Counted from the stretch's first letter, positions 1 through 10,073 are shown. The stretch: 20,461 nucleotides of DNA from Phytophthora sp. 'mugwort' (GCA_033558025.1 JAUCEF010000023.1:1-20461); one strand, 5' to 3'. The notes: generated from the letters alone by a model not told the origin. Program-made: numbers and translations.

Positions 1-12
1 AAATTATTATGA
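1..12 (+). CDS. nad11: nad11 last codons (window edge)
   Basis: The window opens inside the last codons of nad11, which end at TGA in 10-12. This stop overlaps the nad1 ATG at 9-11, as in the complete arm at 18401-18404. Too short to recognise alone; the call rests on identity with the right arm. Confidence 0.7.
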
Positions 13-987
13 TATACACAATTTAAAATTTTTAATTTTCATATTACCTTTATTAATTGCTGTGGCTTATTTTACTTTAGTTGAACGTAAAATATTAGCT
101 TCTATTCAAAGAAGAAGAGGACCTAATGTTGTAGGTACTTTTGGATTATTACAACCATTAGCTGATGGTCTTAAATTATTCGTAAAAGAAACAATTTTAC
201 CAAGTAATGCTGATGTAATTTTATTTATATTTGCACCTATTTTAGCTTTTTTTTTAAGTCTATTAAGTTGGACAATAATACCTTTAGGTTTTGGTATGTT
301 TTTTACTGAATTAAATATTGGTATTTTATATTTAATAGCAATTTCATCTTTAGGTGTATACGGTGTTATTATAGGTGGTTGGTCAAGTAATTCTAAATAT
401 TCGTTTTTAGGGGCTTTAAGATCAACAGCACAAATGATTTCATATGAATTAACTATTGGGTTTTCAATTCTTTCAGTAATTGTTTGTGCAAAATCTTTAA
501 TTTAATTTCTATTATTTGGGCACAAAAAACGGTATGGTATTGTTTTCCTCTTTTTCCTATTTTTATAATTTTTTTTATATCTTGTTTAGCAGAAACAAAT
601 CGACATCCCTTTGATTTACCTGAAGCTGAAGCTGAATTAGTTTCAGGTTATAATGTAGAATATTCTGCAATGGGTTTTGCATTATTTTTTTTAGGTGAAT
701 ATGCTAATATGTTATTAATGAGTAGTTTAACTACGATTTTATTTTTAGGTGGTTGGTTAGCACCTTTCCCTTTTAGTATAAATTGTATTAATTTTTTACC
801 CGGATCTTTTTGGTTTAGTATTAAAATTTGTTTTTTTGTTGTTTTATTTGTAGTTGCTCGAGCTATTTTACCTCGATATCGTTATGACCAATTAATGCGT
901 TTAGGTTGGAAAGTATTTCTACCTTTTTCATTATCCTGGTTTTTATATACTGCAAGTATTTTAATAAGTTTTAATTGGTTAATTTAA
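9..987 (+). pseudogene. nad1: nad1, leftmost copy, broken by two single-base deletions
   Basis: This is a third copy of NADH dehydrogenase subunit 1, the membrane subunit of complex I that helps form the quinone site. Compared with the intact copies it lacks one T in the T-run near 22-24 (about codon 5) and one A near 499-500. The product therefore appears as two open frames, 62-505 and 484-987, instead of one of 326 residues. Conserved stretches survive in both pieces, such as [17 protein letters not shown] in the first and [20 protein letters not shown] in the second. Both lesions are in homopolymers at the edge of the contig, so long-read errors are more likely than true decay. If corrected, this is a normal nad1. 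Confidence 0.75.
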
Positions 988-989
988 TT

Positions 990-1293
990 ATGAATATTTT
1001 AAATCATTTTATTTTTACTTTTTTTTTATTCTGTCTTGGATTATTTGGTACAGACTGTGAATAGACAGAATATTATTATTATTTTAATGTCTATTGAATT
1101 ATTATTATTATCAATTAATTTAAATTTTATTTATTTTGCAGTTTTAATTGATGATATAATAGGACAAGTTTTTTCTTTATTAATTTTAACAGTAGCTGCA
1201 GCAGAATCAGCTATTGGATTAGCTATTATGATTATTTTCTTTAAATTATATGGAGATATTTCAATTTATAAAATAAATTTATTATCATTATAA
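990..1293 (+). pseudogene. nad4L: nad4L, leftmost copy, frame broken near codon 20
   Basis: This copy of complex I subunit 4L starts at the ATG at 990, two bases after the nad1 stop. Residues 1-20 agree with the intact copies. At about 1051-1060 the bases after GGTA read CAGACTGTGAA where the other copies read TAATTTTAAA, which adds one base and shifts the frame, giving an early TGA. From the AGACAG near 1063 onward the sequence is again that of normal nad4L, including the two membrane glutamates. The change is a cluster of substitutions plus an insertion, unlike the homopolymer slips in the adjoining nad1. It could be local error at a low-coverage contig end or a real variant. Confidence 0.7.
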
Positions 1294-1604
1294 TAAATTT
1301 ATTTTATAAATTGAAATATCTCCATATAATTTAAAGAAAATAAATTTATTATAATGATAATAAATTTATTTTATAAATTGAAATATCTCCATATAATTTA
1401 AAGAAAATAAATTTATTATAATGATAATAAATTTATTTTATAAATTGAAATATCTCCATATAATTTAAAGAAAATAAATTTATTATAATGATAATAAATT
1501 TATTTTATAAATTGAAATATCTCCATATAATTTAAAGAAAATAAATTTATTATAATGATAATAAATTTATTTTATAAATTGAAATATCTCCATATAATTT
1601 AAAG
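1270..1604. repeat. 67-bp inverted-turn array at the nad4L end (left, five cores)
   Basis: Five 36-bp cores lie at 1270-1305, 1337-1372, 1404-1439, 1471-1506 and 1538-1573, exactly 67 bp apart. Each is followed by a 31-bp linker containing ATATCTCCATATAATTTAAAG. A core is a 16-nt arm AAAATAAATTTATTAT, a 4-nt centre and the reverse complement of the arm. The first core (centre CATT) holds the end of nad4L on the + strand. The last (centre AATG) holds the end of nad4L on the - strand. The three between are extra and read AATG. All linkers have the - strand nad4L orientation, so the turn happens in the first core. Candidate hairpin telomere or replication turn-around. Confidence 0.85.
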
Positions 1605-1852
1605 AAAATAATCATAATAGCTAATCCAATAGCTGATTCTGCTGCAGCTACTGTTAAAATTAATAAAGAAAAAACTTGTCCTATTATATCATCAATTAAA
1701 ACTGCAAAATAAATAAAATTTAAATTAATTGATAATAATAATAATTCAATAGACATTAAAATAATAATAATATTCTGTCTATTTAAAATTATACCAAATA
1801 ATCCAAGACAGAATAAAAAAAAAGTAAAAATAAAATGATTTAAAATATTCAT
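1550..1852 (-). CDS. nad4L: NADH dehydrogenase subunit 4L (left arm)
   Basis: Small complex I membrane subunit of 100 residues in the inner mitochondrial membrane, mirror copy of 19384-19686. Three hydrophobic helices can be seen, with membrane glutamates in MSIELLLL and AAAESAIG that are conserved in the family and belong to the proton-pumping path. I chose the ATG at 1852. A longer reading from a TTG at 1867 would overlap nad1 and adds residues unlike the family. The last codons and the TAA lie inside the 36-bp palindromic core at 1538-1573, so the coding end forms part of the inverted-turn structure. Confidence 0.93.
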   Translation of the reverse strand: MNILNHFIFTFFLFCLGLFGIILNRQNIIIILMSIELLLLSINLNFIYFAVLIDDIIGQVFSLLILTVAAAESAIGLAIMIIFFKLYGDISIYKINLLSL

Positions 1853-1854
1853 AA

Positions 1855-2835
1855 TTAAATTAACCAATTAAAACTTATTAAAATACTTGCAGTATATAAA
1901 AACCAGGATAATGAAAAAGGTAGAAATACTTTCCAACCTAAACGCATTAATTGGTCATAACGATATCGAGGTAAAATAGCTCGAGCAACTACAAATAAAA
2001 CAACAAAAAAACAAATTTTAATACTAAACCAAAAAGATCCGGGTAAAAAATTAATACAATTTATACTAAAAGGGAAAGGTGCTAACCAACCACCTAAAAA
2101 TAAAATCGTAGTTAAACTACTCATTAATAACATATTAGCATATTCACCTAAAAAAAATAATGCAAAACCCATTGCAGAATATTCTACATTATAACCTGAA
2201 ACTAATTCAGCTTCAGCTTCAGGTAAATCAAAGGGATGTCGATTTGTTTCTGCTAAACAAGATATAAAAAAAATTATAAAAATAGGAAAAAGAGGAAAAC
2301 AATACCATACCGTTTTTTGTGCCCAAATAATAGAAATTAAATTTAAAGATTTTGCACAAACAATTACTGAAAGAATTGAAAACCCAATAGTTAATTCATA
2401 TGAAATCATTTGTGCTGTTGATCTTAAAGCCCCTAAAAACGAATATTTAGAATTACTTGACCAACCACCTATAATAACACCGTATACACCTAAAGATGAA
2501 ATTGCTATTAAATATAAAATACCAATATTTAATTCAGTAAAAAACATACCAAAACCTAAAGGTATTATTGTCCAACTTAATAGACTTAAAAAAAAAGCTA
2601 AAATAGGTGCAAATATAAATAAAATTACATCAGCATTACTTGGTAAAATTGTTTCTTTTACGAATAATTTAAGACCATCAGCTAATGGTTGTAATAATCC
2701 AAAAGTACCTACAACATTAGGTCCTCTTCTTCTTTGAATAGAAGCTAATATTTTACGTTCAACTAAAGTAAAATAAGCCACAGCAATTAATAAAGGTAAT
2801 ATGAAAATTAAAAATTTTAAAATTGTGTATATCAT
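1855..2835 (-). CDS. nad1: NADH dehydrogenase subunit 1 (left arm)
   Basis: Complex I membrane subunit (NuoH family) that joins the peripheral arm to the membrane arm and lines the quinone channel. It has 326 residues, the usual length, and is identical to 18401-19381. The [17 protein letters not shown] loop near residues 24-40 and the glutamate-rich loop [20 protein letters not shown] are intact. The ATG overlaps the nad11 TGA stop by four bases (ATGA), and nad4L starts two bases after its stop, so the three complex I genes form one tight unit and were probably co-transcribed. Confidence 0.97.
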   Translation of the reverse strand: MIYTILKFLIFILPLLIAVAYFTLVERKILASIQRRRGPNVVGTFGLLQPLADGLKLFVKETILPSNADVILFIFAPILAFFLSLLSWTIIPLGFGMFFTELNIGILYLIAISSLGVYGVIIGGWSSNSKYSFLGALRSTAQMISYELTIGFSILSVIVCAKSLNLISIIWAQKTVWYCFPLFPIFIIFFISCLAETNRHPFDLPEAEAELVSGYNVEYSAMGFALFFLGEYANMLLMSSLTTILFLGGWLAPFPFSINCINFLPGSFWFSIKICFFVVLFVVARAILPRYRYDQLMRLGWKVFLPFSLSWFLYTASILISFNWLI

Positions 2836-4424
2836 AATAATTTTGATTGATTTTTGAAAATTTTATTAGAATTAATCAATATTTTTGAATATTGTTCTAA
2901 TATATTTGTATAATAATTATTTTTAATTAATGAATCTAAAAAATTAATATTAATTTTTAAAAATTTTTTATTAAAACTAAAATTATAAATAATTTTTATT
3001 TTTTTTTTTAATAAATAAGGTAAAATATCTTTAATTTTTAAAAAAGCTTCTGATTTAGATTGATTTTTATTTAATAAAAATTTATAAAGATTTCTATAAA
3101 TTATAGAATCTTTACGTTGTTCTATATTTACATTTAAAATTTGTTCATTTTTTTGAATAAAACCTTCTAAATTAATATACATTCCATTTTTTTCTAAAAA
3201 AGTTAATCCAGGTAAAATTAGATTTGAATTTTGAGCATCTTTAGTAAAATGATGTCCTTGATAAATAACAAAACTATTTTTAGTTATTTTTAATTTATTT
3301 TGTAAATTTGTATTAAATAAATAATATAATTTTGAATTATTTAACATATTTAATGATTTTGGAAAAGTAATTTCAAAAAAATTAATTAAAGAAGTTTGAA
3401 AATTAAAGAAATTAATATTATGGTTAATAAATGATAAATTTTTTAATTTTGATAATAAAAAAAAACCATTTTTTTGATTTAAAATATTACTACCTATAAT
3501 AATTAAAGGTTTTTTTGCTTTTTTTAATTGTTTACAAAATACATGTTTTCCTAAAATAATATTTATTAAAGTTTTAAAAGTTAATCCTAAATGTTTTACT
3601 GGATAAGTAAAATTAATTTTATTACCGATATATGCTATTTTAAAATTTCCTTTTTTTAAACGATTAATTAAATGAATATTTAAAATAGAACCTTCTTGAC
3701 GAATATCACTACCAATTATTAAACAAACATCAGATTCTTCAATAGATTTTAAAGTATTATTAAATAAAAAATTTGAAGCTAAATCAGAATTTATCTTAAT
3801 TTGTCGATTTTTTAAAAATTGTTCATAATTTACATTTGAAATTCCTAATTTATTTAAATTTTTTTTTAATAAAAAAAGAGATTCTAAATCAGTTAAATCA
3901 CCAATAATACTTTTAGCATTAAAACTATCTGTAATTATCAATTTTTTATTAATAATATTTAGAGCATCTAACCAAGAAATCCTATGAAAATTGTTTTGAT
4001 TATCTTTTAATAATGGATATTTTAATCGTTGATATTTTAAACTATCAAAAAAATATCTTGTTTTATCTGATATCCATTCTTTATTAATATTAAAATTAGT
4101 TTTAGGTAAAATACGTATAATTTCATTATTAAAAATATCAATTTTAATATTTGAACCAATACTATCTAAAATAGCAATACCCTCTTTTTTTTTTAATTCC
4201 CAAGAACGTGCTTTAAAAGTATAGGGTTTAGAAGTTAATGCACCAACAGGACATAAATCTACTAAATTACCAGAAAATTCGGATTTAAAAATATTTGAAG
4301 AATAAAAATTAATTTCAGTTTTATTACCACGACCTGTTGTACCTAAACCGTCAATTCCACAAATTTCATTAGCAAAACGTACACAACGTGTACAATGAAT
4401 ACAATTTAAATTATTTATTTTTAT
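2832..4424 (-). CDS. nad11: NADH dehydrogenase subunit 11, lacking its 5' part (left arm)
   Basis: Mirror copy of 16812-18404; about 530 residues of the largest peripheral-arm subunit of complex I (NuoG / NDUFS1 family). The open frame begins abruptly at the cob 3' end with [17 protein letters not shown]. It keeps the cysteines for iron-sulfur cluster N4 and the whole molybdopterin-oxidoreductase-like C-terminal part. The ferredoxin-like domain (N1b) and the His-Cys3 motif (N5), about 170 residues, are absent. No ATG is in frame near the beginning; an automatic start at a TTG (3941) would cut off real conserved sequence. TGA is the stop. See the right-arm copy for residue details. Confidence 0.85.
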   Translation of the reverse strand: MKINNLNCIHCTRCVRFANEICGIDGLGTTGRGNKTEINFYSSNIFKSEFSGNLVDLCPVGALTSKPYTFKARSWELKKKEGIAILDSIGSNIKIDIFNNEIIRILPKTNFNINKEWISDKTRYFFDSLKYQRLKYPLLKDNQNNFHRISWLDALNIINKKLIITDSFNAKSIIGDLTDLESLFLLKKNLNKLGISNVNYEQFLKNRQIKINSDLASNFLFNNTLKSIEESDVCLIIGSDIRQEGSILNIHLINRLKKGNFKIAYIGNKINFTYPVKHLGLTFKTLINIILGKHVFCKQLKKAKKPLIIIGSNILNQKNGFFLLSKLKNLSFINHNINFFNFQTSLINFFEITFPKSLNMLNNSKLYYLFNTNLQNKLKITKNSFVIYQGHHFTKDAQNSNLILPGLTFLEKNGMYINLEGFIQKNEQILNVNIEQRKDSIIYRNLYKFLLNKNQSKSEAFLKIKDILPYLLKKKIKIIYNFSFNKKFLKININFLDSLIKNNYYTNILEQYSKILINSNKIFKNQSKLL

Positions 4425-5586
4425 TTATTAAAGATTTTTTATTAATATTATAACGTACTAAATAAGTTTCTAATTTACCTAAAAATGGTATAATTATTAT
4501 AAAAAAAAAAAAATAATAAATCATACTTATAATACCAATTTCAGTATAAGGATATTCAACTGGACATTGTCCAACCCAACCTAATAATAAAAAAGCTATA
4601 ACTAATAACCAATAACAAATTTTAAATATAGGTCTAAAAGCTGTACTTCTAATTTCAGATGAATTTGTAAAAGGTATTGTTAATAAAATAAGTAATGAAC
4701 CAAACATAGCTATAACACCGCCAATTTTATTAGGAATAGATCTTAAAATTGCATAAAACGGTAAAAAATACCATTCTGGTACGATATGTAAAGGTGTTTT
4801 CATTGGATTTGCTTCAATATAATTATCGGGATGACCTAATGTATTAGGATAAAAAAAAATAAAAATAAAGAAAATCAAAAATAAGATCATTAATCCAAAT
4901 AAATCTTTAGTATAAAAATATGGATAAAAAGGTATATTTTCATTTTTTAATGTAATACCTAAAGGATTATTTGAACCAACTTCATGTAATAAAATTAAAT
5001 GTATCAATACGGCACCCACAATTATAAAAGGTAATGTAAAATGTAAACTAAAAAAACGATTTAATGTTGGATTATCAACAGCAAATCCGCCCCAAAGCCA
5101 ATCAACAATATCTTTTCCTATTAAGGGTATTGCAGAAAATAAATTAGTAATAACAGTTGCACCCCAAAAACTCATTTGTCCCCAAGGTAAAACATAACCC
5201 ATAAAAGCTGTAGCCATCATTAAAATAAAAATAATTACACCAGAAGACCATATAGCTTCTCTTGGTGTGATATAAGAACCATAATATAAACCACGAAAAA
5301 TATGAATATATACAACAATAAAAAAAAAAGATGCTCCATTTGCATGTGTATATCTAATTAACCAACCATTATTTACATCTCTCATAATATGTTCAACACT
5401 ATTAAAAGCTAAATCAATATGTGGAGTATAATGCATTGCTAAAAAAATACCTGTTAAAATTTGTATTACTAACATAATACCAGCTAACGAACCGAATCCA
5501 AAAAAATAATTTAAATTAATAGGTGTAGGATAATCTATTAAATGATTATTAAGAATCGCAAATAATGATTTTTTATTCCATCTCAT
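4411..5586 (-). CDS. cob: Apocytochrome b (left arm)
   Basis: Core subunit of complex III that carries both b-type hemes and the Qo and Qi quinol sites; 391 residues, identical to 15650-16825. Four heme histidines, the PEWY motif and eight hydrophobic helices are present. I chose the ATG at 5586 (MRWNKKSLF, followed by [10 protein letters not shown]), which fits the family better than the TTG ten codons upstream. It lies 47 bases after nad9. Its 3' end overlaps the first open codons of the truncated nad11 by about 14 bases. Confidence 0.97.
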   Translation of the reverse strand: MRWNKKSLFAILNNHLIDYPTPINLNYFFGFGSLAGIMLVIQILTGIFLAMHYTPHIDLAFNSVEHIMRDVNNGWLIRYTHANGASFFFIVVYIHIFRGLYYGSYITPREAIWSSGVIIFILMMATAFMGYVLPWGQMSFWGATVITNLFSAIPLIGKDIVDWLWGGFAVDNPTLNRFFSLHFTLPFIIVGAVLIHLILLHEVGSNNPLGITLKNENIPFYPYFYTKDLFGLMILFLIFFIFIFFYPNTLGHPDNYIEANPMKTPLHIVPEWYFLPFYAILRSIPNKIGGVIAMFGSLLILLTIPFTNSSEIRSTAFRPIFKICYWLLVIAFLLLGWVGQCPVEYPYTEIGIISMIYYFFFFIIIIPFLGKLETYLVRYNINKKSLINKNK

Positions 5587-5633
5587 AATATGAAATGAAA
5601 AATTACCTAAAAGCAAAAATAATTAATAAAATA

Positions 5634-6200
5634 TTACATATTTATTTTATTATTCCAAGGATTATTAAATTCAAATAATCGGTATTGTTGTGATAAATTA
5701 ATGGGTTCATAAACAACACGTTTTTTTAATTCATTATAAAAAATTTCTAAAAAACCACTTAAAGGGAAATCTTTACGTAAAGGATGTCCTTCAAAACCAT
5801 AATCTGTTAAAATCCGTCTTAAATCGGGATGGTATAAAAAAAAAATACCAAACATATCCCAAACTTCTCTTTCACACCAATTGGCTGATTGATATATTTT
5901 TATAATTGAATCTACCGGTTGTAATTCATTAATTATTATTTTAATTTTTAAACGACTATTAAAACGAATACTTAATAAATTATAAATTATTTCAAAACGT
6001 TTTTTTTTATTAATATAATCTATAACACAAATTTCTGATAATACTTTAAATTGAGTATTTGTATGATTTTTTAAAAAAAATAAAATAGGAATTAAATTTT
6101 TTGTAGAAATATTTATACATAATTCATTTTTATATAAAGTATAATTTATTATTGGTAAAATCTGTAATAAATATTGACTAAATTTTTTTAATACTTTCAT
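5634..6200 (-). CDS. nad9: NADH dehydrogenase subunit 9 (left arm)
   Basis: Peripheral-arm complex I subunit (NuoC / 30-kDa family), 188 residues, identical to 15036-15602. The family signature CEREVWDMFGIFFLYHPDLR followed by GFEGHPLRKDFPLSG is complete. The ATG at 6200 follows a 30-bp perfect AT palindrome. The gene stands between atp9 and cob on the same strand. Confidence 0.96.
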   Translation of the reverse strand: MKVLKKFSQYLLQILPIINYTLYKNELCINISTKNLIPILFFLKNHTNTQFKVLSEICVIDYINKKKRFEIIYNLLSIRFNSRLKIKIIINELQPVDSIIKIYQSANWCEREVWDMFGIFFLYHPDLRRILTDYGFEGHPLRKDFPLSGFLEIFYNELKKRVVYEPINLSQQYRLFEFNNPWNNKINM

Positions 6201-6214
6201 AAATAAAAAATAAT

Positions 6215-6244
6215 TATAAATATTTATAATTATAAATATTTATA
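6215..6244. other. 30-bp perfect AT palindrome before nad9 (left arm)
   Basis: Mirror of 14992-15021, built on ATTTATAATTATAAAT and its extension. It lies 14 bases from the nad9 start. It could be a processing hairpin, but pure A/T palindromes also arise by chance in such AT-rich spacers. Confidence 0.5.
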
Positions 6245-6312
6245 TATTAAAAAAATAAATAATTTTTTTTCTAAAATAAATACTATAACCAGTATTAGTA
6301 TATATATAACAT

Positions 6313-6346
6313 AAAATACGATAAAAATTAATTTTTATCATATTTT
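6313..6346. terminator. 34-bp hairpin palindrome after atp9 (left arm)
   Basis: Mirror of 14890-14923. It contains the perfect 20-bp palindrome GATAAAAATTAATTTTTATC and extends to 17 pairs with a single G-T wobble. Position right after atp9 suggests an RNA 3'-end or processing hairpin; function is inferred. Confidence 0.5.
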
Positions 6347-6363
6347 TCAGGATTTAATTTTAA

Positions 6364-6829
<466 letters not shown>

Positions 6830-7183
6830 TTACCATTCTAAAGCATCACTACACCAAATATAAATAAAACCTATAACTAATTCAACTAAAAATTCAATCA
6901 TAGTCCAAAATCCCCATGAAAAATTTGAACTTAAAGTTAAAACCCAAGGAAAAATAAAAACAGCTTCTAAATCAAAAATAATAAAAAGGATAGCTACTAA
7001 ATAAAATTTTACATCAAAAATTTTTCTAGCATCATCATAAGGATTAAATCCACATTCATAGGCTGTTAACTTTTCTAAATCATCTTTTTGTTTAATTAAA
7101 CTAAAAGATAAAATGAAAATTAAAATTGATAAAAATAAACTTAATATTAAGAATATAAAAATATTTGAATAATTTAATAACAT
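6830..7183 (-). CDS. nad3: NADH dehydrogenase subunit 3 (left arm)
   Basis: Complex I membrane subunit with 117 residues and three helices, identical to 14053-14406. The flexible-loop motif ECGFNPYDDAR with its reactive cysteine (residue 44), and the FDLEAVFIFPW helix, are diagnostic. I chose the ATG at 7183. A longer frame that starts inside tRNA-Asp is a read-through of the tRNA gene and is rejected. Confidence 0.96.
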   Translation of the reverse strand: MLLNYSNIFIFLILSLFLSILIFILSFSLIKQKDDLEKLTAYECGFNPYDDARKIFDVKFYLVAILFIIFDLEAVFIFPWVLTLSSNFSWGFWTMIEFLVELVIGFIYIWCSDALEW

Positions 7184-7217
7184 ATTTATAAATTTTTTTA
7201 AATATAATAAATTTAAA

Positions 7218-7291
7218 CGGAAAAAACGGGACTTGAACCCGCGACTTATAGCGTGACAAGCTACCACTCTAACCAACTGAGCTATTTTTCC
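7218..7291 (-). tRNA. trnD: tRNA-Asp (GUC) (left arm)
   Basis: Mirror of 13945-14018. Full cloverleaf: acceptor GGAAAAA with TTTTTCC, anticodon loop TTGTCAC giving GUC, T-arm GCGGG-TTCAAGT-CCCGT, and discriminator G, normal for Asp. Confidence 0.96.
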
Positions 7292-7327
7292 AATATAAAA
7301 TATTATATCTTATTTTTGTATATTTTA

Positions 7328-8047
7328 TTAATGTAAATTTAAAGCATCATTTATATACATACACGTTAAAATCGTAAACACATATGCCTGAATTAAAGCT
7401 ACAGCAATTTCTAAACCAACCAATAATACAATAATTATTAATGGAATAAAATGTGCCATAAAAATAAAACTATTTACATTTAACATAGCCCAAGCAAAAC
7501 CTGCAATTACTTTTAATAAAGTATGTCCAGCCATCATATTTGCAAATAATCGTACAGGTAAACTAATTACACGAAAAATGTATGAAACTAATTCAATAGG
7601 TACTAAGATGGGAACTAATGCTATACTTGCACCACTAGGTAATAATAAATTTAAAAAATTAAATTTATGTTTTTTAATTCCAATTAAATTAAAACCTAAA
7701 TAAATTGTTAATGCTAAAGTAAACGTAATAATTAAATGACTTGTTATAGTAAAACTGTATGGAATCATTCCTATTAAATTACATAATAAAATAAAAAAAA
7801 AAACAACAAAAATTAATGAAACAAAATATTTACCAGCTTTTCCTATACTAGAATAAGTTAATTCAATTGTAATATTAAAAATCATTTCAAAAATTTGTTG
7901 AAAACGTGTTGGAATAAATTTAGTTTTTATACATGTAAATATATATAAATAAACTAAACCTATTACTAAAATTAAAGAAGCATTAGTAAATACAAAAGGT
8001 ATTTGAAAAATAGGTAAAATTTCAAATTGTTCTAAAGGACTAACCAT
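7328..8047 (-). CDS. atp6: ATP synthase F0 subunit a (left arm)
   Basis: Subunit a forms the proton half-channels against the c-ring of ATP synthase. It has 239 residues, identical to 13189-13908. The essential arginine is residue 166 in LPVRLFANMMAGH, and the C-terminal helix has the usual E and Q (GLEIAVALIQAYVF). It starts 24 bases after cox3 and is followed by trnD. Confidence 0.97.
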   Translation of the reverse strand: MVSPLEQFEILPIFQIPFVFTNASLILVIGLVYLYIFTCIKTKFIPTRFQQIFEMIFNITIELTYSSIGKAGKYFVSLIFVVFFFILLCNLIGMIPYSFTITSHLIITFTLALTIYLGFNLIGIKKHKFNFLNLLLPSGASIALVPILVPIELVSYIFRVISLPVRLFANMMAGHTLLKVIAGFAWAMLNVNSFIFMAHFIPLIIIVLLVGLEIAVALIQAYVFTILTCMYINDALNLH

Positions 8048-8071
8048 AAAAATTATTAATTTTTTAATAAA

Positions 8072-8986
8072 TTAATTACCTCCCCACCAGTAAACTGCTA
8101 CAAATAAAAATAACCAAACAACATCTACAAAATGCCAATACCAAGCTGCAGCTTCAAAACCGAAATGATGTTGTTTTGTAAAATGATGATTAATTAATCT
8201 AATAGTACTTACTATAATAAAAATAGTACCTACAATAACGTGAATACCATGAAAACCTGTTAATAAAAAAAAAGTTGTACCATAAATACTATCAGAAATT
8301 GAAAAAGTACTTTCAATATATTCATAGGCTTGAATTAAAGTAAAAAAAAAAGCTAATAAAATTGTAATAATTAAACTTAAAATAGCATTTTTTCTATCAC
8401 CAAAAACTATTGAATGGTGTGCCCAAGTAATAGTTGCCCCAGATGATAATAATATTACAGTATTTAATAAAGGAATACCCCAAGCATTAACAGTTTCAAT
8501 ACCTAATGGTGGCCATAAAGATCCAATTTCAGGTGTTGGTGCTAAAGCTGAATGAAAAAAAGCCCAAAAAAAACTAACAAAAAATAGTAATTCACTAAAA
8601 ATAAATAAAAGCATACCATTTCTTAAACCTAATTGTACTTGTTTAGTATGTTGACCTTCATATACAGCTTCTCTAACTATATCACGAAACCAAGTATACA
8701 TTGTTAAAATAATCATTAAAAATCCTGTTAAAATTAAGAAATTACTGCCAATATAACCATGAAAATACATAGCACCACCAAAAGTTAAAAAAAAAAGTCC
8801 AAAAGAAATTATAAAAGGCCAAGGACTTGGATCTACTAAATGATAAGGATGTTTTTGTGTATTTTGTATATTATTACTAATTTCTTTTAAAATTTTTAAA
8901 TCATTTTGAAATTTATCGATATTAGAATCATTTGTTGTAGTTTCTATTTGTAAATTTTTTTTATTAATATAATAATAATTTTTCAT
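8072..8986 (-). CDS. cox3: Cytochrome c oxidase subunit 3, long N-terminus (left arm)
   Basis: Core membrane subunit of complex IV, 304 residues, identical to 12250-13164. The usual protein starts just before HPYHLVDPSPWP, which here is at residues 46-57. The first 44 residues are a hydrophilic, Asn- and Lys-rich extension with no match I recognise. The seven-helix body is normal, ending in AAAWYWHFVDVVWLFLF. Only one ATG is available upstream of the conserved part. Confidence 0.96.
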   Translation of the reverse strand: MKNYYYINKKNLQIETTTNDSNIDKFQNDLKILKEISNNIQNTQKHPYHLVDPSPWPFIISFGLFFLTFGGAMYFHGYIGSNFLILTGFLMIILTMYTWFRDIVREAVYEGQHTKQVQLGLRNGMLLFIFSELLFFVSFFWAFFHSALAPTPEIGSLWPPLGIETVNAWGIPLLNTVILLSSGATITWAHHSIVFGDRKNAILSLIITILLAFFFTLIQAYEYIESTFSISDSIYGTTFFLLTGFHGIHVIVGTIFIIVSTIRLINHHFTKQHHFGFEAAAWYWHFVDVVWLFLFVAVYWWGGN

Positions 8987-9012
8987 AAGAATTTTATAAT
9001 TTGTAATAATTA

Positions 9013-9032
9013 ATTATTTAATGATAAATAAT
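9013..9032. other. Short hairpin between rps7 and cox3 (left arm)
   Basis: Mirror of 12204-12223: eight-pair stem ATTATTTA with TAAATAAT and a four-base loop, in the 60-bp spacer. Possible RNA processing site; weak on its own in AT-rich DNA. Confidence 0.35.
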
Positions 9033-9046
9033 GTATTTTAAAAAAA

Positions 9047-9478
9047 TTAATCAAAAATAAGATTAAATTTTAATTTTTTTATATTTTTATAATATTGTTT
9101 TTTTGTATTGATTGTTTTACTTTTATTTTTTGAAGTTTGAATAATTTCGTTTGTTATGTTTTTTAAATTTGCATTTAAAAGTAACCACGATATCGATTTT
9201 TTAATTTGTTTATCTTCATTTAAAAGCATTAAAAAATATCTATCTTTTTTTTTTTTTTTTTTATTTCGTTTTTTATTTGGAATACTTATTGCTTTTAATT
9301 TCGGTAATAAATTTTCAATTGATTTAAATAAAATAAAATTCGGTTTTTGTTTTGTAATTTTTTTTAAAGTAATTAAAATATTTATAAATATGTTTTCAGA
9401 ACAAGTTTTTTTTCCTTTTTTTAATAACATATTTATAAATAATTTTTTTATTTTATACTCTTCGTATTTTAGTTCCAT
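9047..9478 (-). CDS. rps7: Small-subunit ribosomal protein S7 (left arm)
   Basis: Divergent mitochondrial uS7, 143 residues, identical to 11758-12189. Recognised by order (directly after rps12, as in bacterial str operons) and by the weakly conserved stretches [18 protein letters not shown] and [12 protein letters not shown]. It organises the 3' domain of the small rRNA. The frame from the ATG at 9478 overlaps the rps12 end by 26 bases; an internal ATG at 9430 is the other possible start. The opposite-strand frame at 9156-9485 is a shadow. Confidence 0.8.
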   Translation of the reverse strand: MELKYEEYKIKKLFINMLLKKGKKTCSENIFINILITLKKITKQKPNFILFKSIENLLPKLKAISIPNKKRNKKKKKKDRYFLMLLNEDKQIKKSISWLLLNANLKNITNEIIQTSKNKSKTINTKKQYYKNIKKLKFNLIFD

Positions 9479-9833
9479 ATTTTGATCTTGATGTTTTTCG
9501 AGAATAAATCCCTAATAAATCATATTTACCACGAATTACATGATATTTTACTCCAGGTAAATCTTTTACACGACCTCCTCTAACTAATACTATTGAATGT
9601 TCTTGTAAAGTATGACCAATACCTGGAATATAAGTAATTATTGTATACCTACTAGATAGGTGTACTTTTGCTACTTTACGCATAGCAGAATTTGGTTTTT
9701 TAGGTGTTGTATTATAAACTTTTAAACAAATACCTTTACGTTGAGGACATTGTTTTAAAGCTGGACTTTTATTTCTTTTTTTTTTTTCTAAACGTTTTTG
9801 TTTTTTTAAAAATAATTGATTAATTGTTGACAT
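9453..9833 (-). CDS. rps12: Small-subunit ribosomal protein S12 (left arm)
   Basis: Decoding-centre protein uS12, 126 residues, identical to 11403-11783. Conserved [16 protein letters not shown] and [19 protein letters not shown] are complete. I chose the ATG at 9833. A longer frame reaching 9908 runs through tRNA-Val and is not real. Confidence 0.97.
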   Translation of the reverse strand: MSTINQLFLKKQKRLEKKKRNKSPALKQCPQRKGICLKVYNTTPKKPNSAMRKVAKVHLSSRYTIITYIPGIGHTLQEHSIVLVRGGRVKDLPGVKYHVIRGKYDLLGIYSRKTSRSKYGTKIRRV

Positions 9834-9850
9834 ATTATTTGTTATTTTAT

Positions 9851-9923
9851 TGAATAATAACGGACTCGAACCGCTAACATTTTCGGTGTAAACGAAATAC
9901 TCTACCAATTGAGTTAATTATTC
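9851..9923 (-). tRNA. trnV: tRNA-Val (UAC) (left arm)
   Basis: Mirror of 11313-11385. Acceptor GAATAAT with ATTATTC, anticodon loop TTTACAC giving UAC, five-pair anticodon stem TTTCG with CGAAA. Confidence 0.96.
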
Positions 9924-9925
9924 AT

Positions 9926-9999
9926 TGGGCCTAAGTAGATTTGAACTACTGACTTTACACTTATCAGGCGTATACTCTAACCAACTGAGTTATAGGCCC
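9926..9999 (-). tRNA. trnI: tRNA-Ile (GAU) (left arm)
   Basis: Mirror of 11237-11310. Acceptor GGGCCTA with TAGGCCC, anticodon loop CTGATAA giving GAU. Two bases separate it from trnV. Confidence 0.96.
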
Positions 10000-10001
10000 T
10001 T

Positions 10002-10073
10002 TTGAAGTAAAAGGATTCGAACCTTTGATTTTCCGTACCAAAAACGGAGGCCTTACCACTTGGCTATACTTCA
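10002..10073 (-). tRNA. trnQ: tRNA-Gln (UUG) (left arm)
   Basis: Mirror of 11163-11234. Acceptor TGAAGTA with TACTTCA, anticodon loop TTTTGGT giving UUG, stem TCCGT with ACGGA. Confidence 0.96.

Larger units (their letters stand above)
1..2202. repeat. Left terminal redundancy, equivalent to 18393-20461
   Basis: The first 2.2 kb reads nad11 tail, nad1 (+), nad4L (+), repeat array, nad4L (-), nad1 3' part (-). The last 2.07 kb of the window reads the same in the same order and orientation. Base 1 matches base 18393 and base 2202 matches base 20461. The 133-base difference in offset is explained by two extra 67-bp repeats on the left and a net loss of one base in the leftmost gene copies. A contig that overlaps itself end to end is what an assembler yields from a circular map, or from a dumbbell read around both hairpins. 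Confidence 0.85.

Noticed and set aside
1051..1064. Sequencing adapter remnant at the turn
   Set aside because: The odd bases lie inside nad4L, about 220 bp before the turn, and no GC-rich adapter-like sequence lies at any turn. I cannot compare with adapter lists here.
1270..1604. CRISPR array
   Set aside because: The 67-bp repeats are directly tandem with no unique spacers and derive from the nad4L end, in mitochondrial DNA.
9156..9485. 109-codon open frame on the + strand (and its mirror 11751-12080 on the - strand)
   Set aside because: It is the antisense of rps7, Phe-rich because of the poly-A coding strand, and has no family features.
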